Below, piece after piece: positions 58,626 through 64,000 of a stretch of DNA of 64,000 nt. The translations under genes and the position numbers were made by a program. The notes beneath the pieces were generated by a model. It made no database searches. It worked only from the letters and a program-made list of their open reading frames with translations, and was not told the origin of the DNA. How positions within the stretch are numbered: the stretch's first letter is position 1; each line of letters begins with the position of its first letter. This DNA is from Castor canadensis. Its lineage: Eukaryota; Chordata; Mammalia; Rodentia; Castoridae. The stretch lies in assembly GCF_047511655.1 (NCBI RefSeq), contig NC_133398.1:109880332-109944331 (forward strand), given 5' to 3'.

Positions 58626-58939
58626 CTTAAATATTTTTTTACTTTCTTACTTTTGCCAAGTGTTTATTTGCTCTTTGCCATAGCCAAATAAATTCTGAGT
58701 TAATTCTGAACCTATTTAATTATGAGAATCAAAACTCCAGGGATGGTGACTTGGCAGCCTTCTGTTCTTCACCTAACAGCCTCCTGCCTTGGCTTGTGTT
58801 GCATCACCAATAGTGTTTACTGTCAGTCACTTAAGTTCCTTTTGTGATTGTGTATTTTTCTGATCCTAAAAAAAATTTGCTGAAAGTATTTCATTTTATT
58901 TTAAAAATAATTTTTCAATTCATTTTTAAAAAAATATGT

Positions 58940-59695
58940 CTTATTTTTAATTGATACATAGTAATTGTATATGTTTGGGTCACATTGTGACATTTCAATA
59001 CTTGAATACAATGAGTAATGATCAGATGAAGGTAATTGGCAGATCTATTGCCTCAGACATACATCATTTCTTTATGTTGAGACCATTCAAGTTCTCTCTG
59101 CTAGATGTTTTGAAATATTTAATTAATTTTTAAGTATAATTATCATAGTGTGTATAGAACATTAAAATTTATTCCTCTGTTCCAATTACACCCCTGTACC
59201 CATTTCCTTTTTTTTGGTAGTATTGTGGTTGAACTCACATCTTGCACTTGCTGGGTAAGCAATGTACCCCTTGAGCCATGTTTCCAAATGCTTTTTAGTT
59301 ATTTTTCATATGGAGTCTCACAAAATTTGCCTGGACTGGCTTTGGATCACAATGCTCTTGTCTATGCTCCCTCATAGCTGGAATTATAGGTGTGCACCAC
59401 AATAGGTCTTACTAACATTTTTTTGTTTTGCCCAGACTGGCCTTGAACTATGATCTTCCTATCTCTACCTGCCAAGTAGCTGAGATTATAGGTATGCCAC
59501 TGTGCCTAGATTTCCCTGTACCTATTAACTATTCCACTCCATCTCTCCCTACCTTATGCCCTCTAGCCTTTGGTAACTGCTACTCTATTCTCTACTTCTT
59601 TGAGAAGTGTGAGTTGGAACATGTGATATTTGCCTTTGTTTGCCTGGCTTACTTCGCTTAAAATAATATTCTCCAGTTCTAGTCATGAAAAGGTA
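58940..59695 (-). mobile_element. Ancient L1M 3' UTR, antisense, split by a SINE
   Basis: Part 1 (58940-59205): gtcacattgtgacatttcaa, gtaatgatcagatgaaggta, attcctctgttccaattaca. Part 2 (59513-59695): ctctagcctttggtaactgc, tactctattctctacttctt, ttgcctggcttacttcgctt. The SINE at 59208-59512 sits between them without much loss of L1 sequence. Confidence 0.82.
59208..59512 (-). mobile_element. SINE, composite, antisense, inside L1M
   Basis: tggtagtattgtggttgaac, tcacatcttgcacttgctgg, gagccatgtttccaaatgc, atggagtctcacaaaatttg, tggaattataggtgtgcacc, then a further B1-like monomer (cccagactggccttgaacta, gctgagattataggtatgcc). Confidence 0.88.
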
Positions 59696-60425
59696 TTTAT
59701 TTTTTATTTTTCTGCTGGGTGGGTATACATTGTGGCATTTACAAAGGTTCTTACAATGTATCAAATATATCATATTTGAATTCACACCTCCACTGCTCTC
59801 TTTCATCCCCCCCCCCCCGATTCCTGGAACAGTTTCAACAGGTATCATTTTTGCATTTACATATATGTGTACAGAGTATTTGCACTGTATTCATTCTCCT
59901 ACTCCTTTCCTGCCACCTCCCCCCACCACCGGTGTCAACCTCCCACCTTGCAGAACCTGTTCTGCCCTCCTGTTCCCTGATTTTGTAGAAGAAAAAATAT
60001 AAAAAAGGAAAAGAGAAACATGGTGGTTTTGCTAGCTTGAGATAAAGGTAAGTACACAGGGAGATTCCTTGTGTTGTTTCCATGCATATATGTATTGCAA
60101 CACCAATTAATTCATCTCTTCCAGTCCTCTCCAGTCCTCCCTAGTCTACTTCCCATGGTGGCTTCTGGCCAGTTTAAGATTTCTATATTCATTTTTATAC
60201 AGTGAGCATATCAACTACATTCAAGATTTTGTTTCCCTTCCCTTGGCCTATCCCTCCTGTGTGTGGCCTCCCCTTAGTGTGACCTGTGTTCCACAATATT
60301 CCTGCATTTGTTTGGGGTCTATAATCTGCAAATGAAGGAGAACATTTGGCTTTTGGCCTCCTGAGCCTGGCTAACTTCAATTAAGATGATGTTCTCCAGT
60401 TCCATCCACTTACTGTGGAAAGGTA
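59696..60425 (-). mobile_element. Young LINE-1 3' end, antisense
   Basis: Reverse complement of the L1 C-terminus and 3' UTR. Landmarks: gcatttacatatatgtgtac, a C-rich tract (59907-59930), aacctgttctgccctcctgt, gcttgagataaaggtaagta, ggcctccccttagtgtgacc, ggtctataatctgcaaatga, ttctccagttccatccactt. A run of 12 C lies at 59807-59818. Confidence 0.88.
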
Positions 60426-60525
60426 CTTTTTATTTTTTGAGATAGAGTATCACTATGTAGCCATGGATGGTTTCAAACTCATGATCCTCCTGTCTCAGTC
60501 TCACACCTAACATGTAAGGCTATTT
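60426..60525 (-). mobile_element. B1-like SINE, antisense
   Basis: tttttgagatagagtatcac, tatgtagccatggatggttt, caaactcatgatcctcctgt. Confidence 0.85.
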
Positions 60526-60871
60526 TAAACTGAAAGGGTGCTCATTCTATTAGAATAATGGTGCAATAATCCTTGCCATTCATTTTCACTATGAGTATTG
60601 ATTGTCACTAACATTTTGTAGCAACTTGTTATTTATAGGGCTGCCTGTGATCAGCAGTGGTTTCCCCAAGGAAGAATTTTAGGGAAAGGGAATCAGATTG
60701 ATGAAGCTGAGGGGCTTAAATGAAAACATCATTGACAGGGAGACAAGGTCACCAGGAAAAGATAGTCCTTGCTAAAAGATCAATTTAAAATAAGTCAATC
60801 AGGATCTTAGCAAATAGGAGCAAAGGAGAAAGTCAATGGTACAATAATTTGACTATTTTTCCTAAATCAGA
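60526..60871. other. Unique stretch, nothing recognised
   Basis: No gene or named repeat. Confidence 0.5.
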
Positions 60872-60962
60872 ACTCTTTTTTGGCAGCACTGGGGTTTGAA
60901 CTCAGAGTTTCACACTTTCTAGGCAAGCACTCTTACTGCTTGAGGCATTCTGCCAGCCTAAA
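60872..60962 (-). mobile_element. SINE fragment, tRNA module, antisense
   Basis: ggcagcactggggtttgaac, tcagagtttcacactttcta, ggcaagcactcttactgctt. Confidence 0.88.
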
Positions 60963-62169
60963 TCAAATCTCTTATGCAATATTCTTTTGCAATTATGGAA
61001 GGGTGTCTTAAAACAGCAGAACTTGTGCTTTATGGACAACACAGAATACTTTTCTGGTTATCACATGTCATTTCTGTTGTCACTACTCACAGTCAGCCTT
61101 CCTGGTCATAAAGCTTAGAATTTGAGGTCTCTGGAAAGAATGGACCTCTCTCCTCAGTATGGACTGTCCTCTGTGTTCTGGGTATGGACTAGCTCCTTCC
61201 TCTGGGTATGAACTGGCCTCCTCTCCCTCTTGGTGGTGAATAAGTCCTTCCCTCTGCCATGATCCTTACCAGTTGGTACTCTCCCTACTACAATATTTGT
61301 TACACATTATTGCGAGCTCAATAGCTAATGTCTGTCTTGCCTTCTGTGCTTTCTGTTGGAGAAAGGATGATGTTGTTTTTGTTCATTTCTATACATAGTT
61401 CCAAGGCCTGGATAGAGTTTAATGAAAGGATGGCATTCAGTACAGAAACTGAATGACTGAACAGAGCCCTCCAAGCCCAGAAACTTTGACACTGATTATG
61501 GTACCATGAAAGAGTTTTCCCATCCAGTGATGAAGAGCAGAAACTGGCAAGCTGACTAGACTCAGGGTCCAGTGGGTCCCAGGCACATCCCTTGCTCAGT
61601 ACCTCATAGATGCCTAGATGAATTGGGCATCTATTTAACCCTAGCATGGCTTTCTACTATCATCTCTGTTTCCTGTCCTAACTCTAGTGCCTGATGGGAA
61701 TCTAGCATTCAACCCTGTCCCTGTTATCTCAGAGCTTTCCCCAAATGTATAATTTATTCTAAATCTACTGGGTTGTCATATGACTATTGCACTGTATCCA
61801 TTCCCCTGATTCTTACATTTAGCTATCTGAGCTTGGAAAATGCTTTACTGCTCCAAATTCAGTTTTTCTTCTCTTGAAAATGGTGGTTTTGGCATCCACT
61901 TCATATGTTTGCTGTCAAGATTACATAGGTTCATGAATTTAAAGTACTTAACACAATAATTGAGACATAAAAAATTTCCCATAGATATTATTAGAATGAC
62001 ACCCTTAGCTGAGGTTTCTCAAGGATTTAATCTGAGAGATGCTGAAGTCTTTGTGCTCAGAGAGGGTGAGCCTGATGCTTTCTAAGCCTCAACTTGAACC
62101 AGTTGTGACAGAAACTGCTAATTGTCTCCCAAGGTCCATTCCCTCCTTCTTCCTTAGTTAAAAAAAGGG
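60963..62169. other. Unique stretch with a short degenerate tandem block and a MIR scrap
   Basis: At about 61155-61265 a phrase like gtatggactgtcctc, gtatggactagctcc, gtatgaactggcctcc repeats about four times with spacing near 25-30 bases. 61880-61990 (agattacataggttcatgaa, tacttaacacaataattgag) looks like the 3' part of MIR. A 109-codon minus-strand frame (61318-61647) is not recognised. Confidence 0.5.
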
Positions 62170-62552
62170 AGAATTCCCCACAACTGGTAAACACATGGAA
62201 TGTTAGGACCACAGTTCCCAACCATTGGCCAGTGGGATGTGAACAGAAGTAAAAATGTGCTGTGTCCTTTTTCTACTTTCTCCTTTTGCAGGCATGGTAG
62301 CAGTTAACTAGCTTTGGAAATGAGGACAGGGAAAGCAAATTTTGGAAACAGTGGGACATGAACGTAGGAAAAAATGTGTCTGCGTGGATAATCTCAGAGA
62401 AGGGAGCTGCCAACCCCCAGGTCAATCTATTATGTCATGTTGTTAAAGGAGAGAAAGACGGAGAGAAAGAAAAGTTTTCTCTATATTGTTGGTGTTTAGG
62501 AGTCTCTATGTTAAGCAACTTAGCCTGTAATATAACTGATATACAAGCCTAA
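62170..62552 (+). mobile_element. Ancient LTR-type repeat, family not assigned
   Basis: ccattggccagtgggatgtg, aacagaagtaaaaatgtgct, gaagggagctgccaacccc, aagcaacttagcctgtaata, taactgatatacaagcc. The order fits an old eutherian (MLT-like) LTR known from human DNA. Confidence 0.5.
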
Positions 62553-63562
62553 TGATGAAATGTGAGAATGAGGAGGTCAAATTACAGGAGAGAGAAGAGG
62601 AAGCACACAGGAGAGCAAAACAGCACCAGATACACTGTATGTCTTTTCTTTTGTCTTCATGTTAGCAAAAGCAGATAGATGCACAGAATAGTGATTCCCA
62701 AATGTTTCTTCCAAATGTTTGCAGGGCTTGGCAAAGAGTCTAGTGTAGGAGATACTTGAGTGTACAGTGAAATGGAGCAGAAGTTAAAATAATAATCCAT
62801 GTTTTCATTGAGTAGTCCAGATACAGATTTAACCTAGACACAAGGCTACTATATTCTAGAACTCTAGAATAGTTGCTATGTAGCAGAGAGGTCAGGTTCC
62901 TTGTTGCTAGCATTGAGTACAGTGAATGAGTAAAGTGATAGTTAAAGATTCCAATCCAGATTTCATAATCATAGAGAAGATAATGATTTTAACTGAATAC
63001 ATCAGTGCTTGAATGTAAAATCCTTTGTTAAATTTTCTGGGATCTTATAGAAAAAATAAATTGGATTTTTGTTGTCTCATCATAGATAAACTAAAAACTA
63101 AGCCAAGATTAGATTTTTGTTTTCTACATCTGTCTAGTAGATATCTAGGCTTCTAAGTCCAATGTGAAGAAAATAAGTTTAAGAGGGCATTGTTCATACT
63201 GCATTTTAGTGGGAGTCTGGTACTTTATTGGGGTGAGTGTGCACGTAGCATGAAGCACTCACAATTCTCCTCTAGATTTGCTATGCTATTTCTTACTTTA
63301 GGATGCATTCACCACTGAATTTATGGCTGGCTTTGAATAAATCGGCTTCACTTTTAATGACAGAGTTGAGAAGAAATGTGCTCCCTCATTCACCTCTTTG
63401 GGCTACTCTGTCCCTCCATACATCTTAGCTCTGGTCACAATCACTGACCTTTTCAAAAATAAACTTGTGCCTAAATGGGGACAGACAGAAGAAGTACGGA
63501 GGTTTGTCTTATAGATTAGTTTTTTCTTTTTTCCCTTTGTGTTCTCTCTCTCTCTCCCTCCC

Positions 63563-63593
<31 letters not shown>

Positions 63594-64000
63594 TTCTCCT
63601 CTCCTGCAAACCACCCCCAACTACTCTCATGGCTTCAGTAACCGTTTCTTATGATGAGTTTTGCAGCTTCTACCATTCTTTTCCCTTTTACTTCTCAATT
63701 CTCACTTTATTCATATCTCAGACACCTCAAGCACAACATATTTTAAATCAATTTTATTCTCTTCTCTGCTCCTCCACCTTCCAACCCCATCCTATTCCCT
63801 TTCCTAAGATTCCTTTTTCATATAAAGGCTTCCCAACCCATCTATAGATACTCTTAAATAAAACCCTCCCTCTCTTCTTCATTTCCGACTGGTTTCTGAG
63901 TCTAGTCAATTTTATATGGTATCCTACATGGACTAGTTAACTAATCCTGATTATTTCCAGCAAACACTAAAACTTACCATATCATTTCTACATAAATCAG
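62553..64000. other. Intergenic stretch with a CT microsatellite
   Basis: Unique-looking DNA. A (CT)n/(CCCT)n tract at 63543-63602 causes spurious Leu/Pro/Ser and Arg/Glu frames on the two strands. The last 250 bases are C/T-rich without a gene. Confidence 0.5.
63543..63602. repeat. (CT)n/(CCCT)n microsatellite
   Basis: ctctctctctctccctccct repeated with variants over about 60 bases. Confidence 0.95.

Noticed and set aside
59685-60002. 105-codon plus-strand frame
   Set aside because: It is the antisense strand of a young L1 3' end with C-rich tracts.

Overview
This window reads as mammalian nuclear DNA: spliced-gene remains, AT-rich unique stretches, LINE-1 copies with long 3' UTRs, tRNA/7SL-type SINEs, and older eutherian repeats (MIR, L2, MaLR LTRs, DNA transposons). 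The SINEs join B1/7SL-like modules to an ID-like tRNA module, and the young L1 3' ends are G-rich and close on short ATGAATAAA-type tails. That points to a rodent, perhaps a beaver-like (castorimorph) one; the lineage is a guess, the mammalian call is firm. I found no intact protein-coding gene. Almost every long reading frame belongs to a decayed retroelement, a pseudogene or a tandem repeat.

Layout. 1-11287: an older L1 (L1-A) split by a nearly complete younger L1 (L1-B, 1487-7439) flanked by a 12-bp target-site duplication; L1-B has tandem promoter monomers in its 5' UTR, and its ORF2 C-terminus is replaced by MaLR-like sequence. 12166-13880: a SINE with about 1.4 kb of GC-rich minisatellite in its middle. 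14100-16695: ancient L1 followed by a young L1 3' end. 16.7-24.0 kb: AT-rich intergenic DNA with SINEs, a MIR and a possible LTR. 24058-25926: a processed pseudogene of OTULINL on the minus strand with only two nonsense codons. 27.2-29.5 kb: a rearranged L1 scrap and an endogenous retroviral gag fragment. 30.1-37.2 kb: a tandem duplication carrying minus-strand exons of a RALGDS-like gene, apparently degenerate.

38.0-43.3 kb: two old DNA transposons, SINEs, MIR and ancient L1. 43.3-53.6 kb: mostly unique DNA with a MaLR LTR, L2 pieces, SINEs and L1 ends. 53.67-53.92 kb: a hAT transposase-like fragment. 54738-57800: a full-length processed pseudogene of GJA1 (connexin 43) with UTRs, poly(A) tail and target-site duplication. 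58-64 kb: L2, nested L1M/SINE/L1 3' ends, an old LTR and pyrimidine microsatellites.

Nothing here works together as an operon or pathway. The shared theme is L1-driven retrotransposition: L1 copies, SINEs and two retrotransposed host mRNAs show its marks (A-tails, target-site duplications, truncation). The strongest oddities are the chimeric L1-B, the VNTR-bearing SINE, the well-preserved OTULINL retrocopy and the RALGDS-like duplication. All family names rest on remembered motif and sequence resemblance, with no database search.
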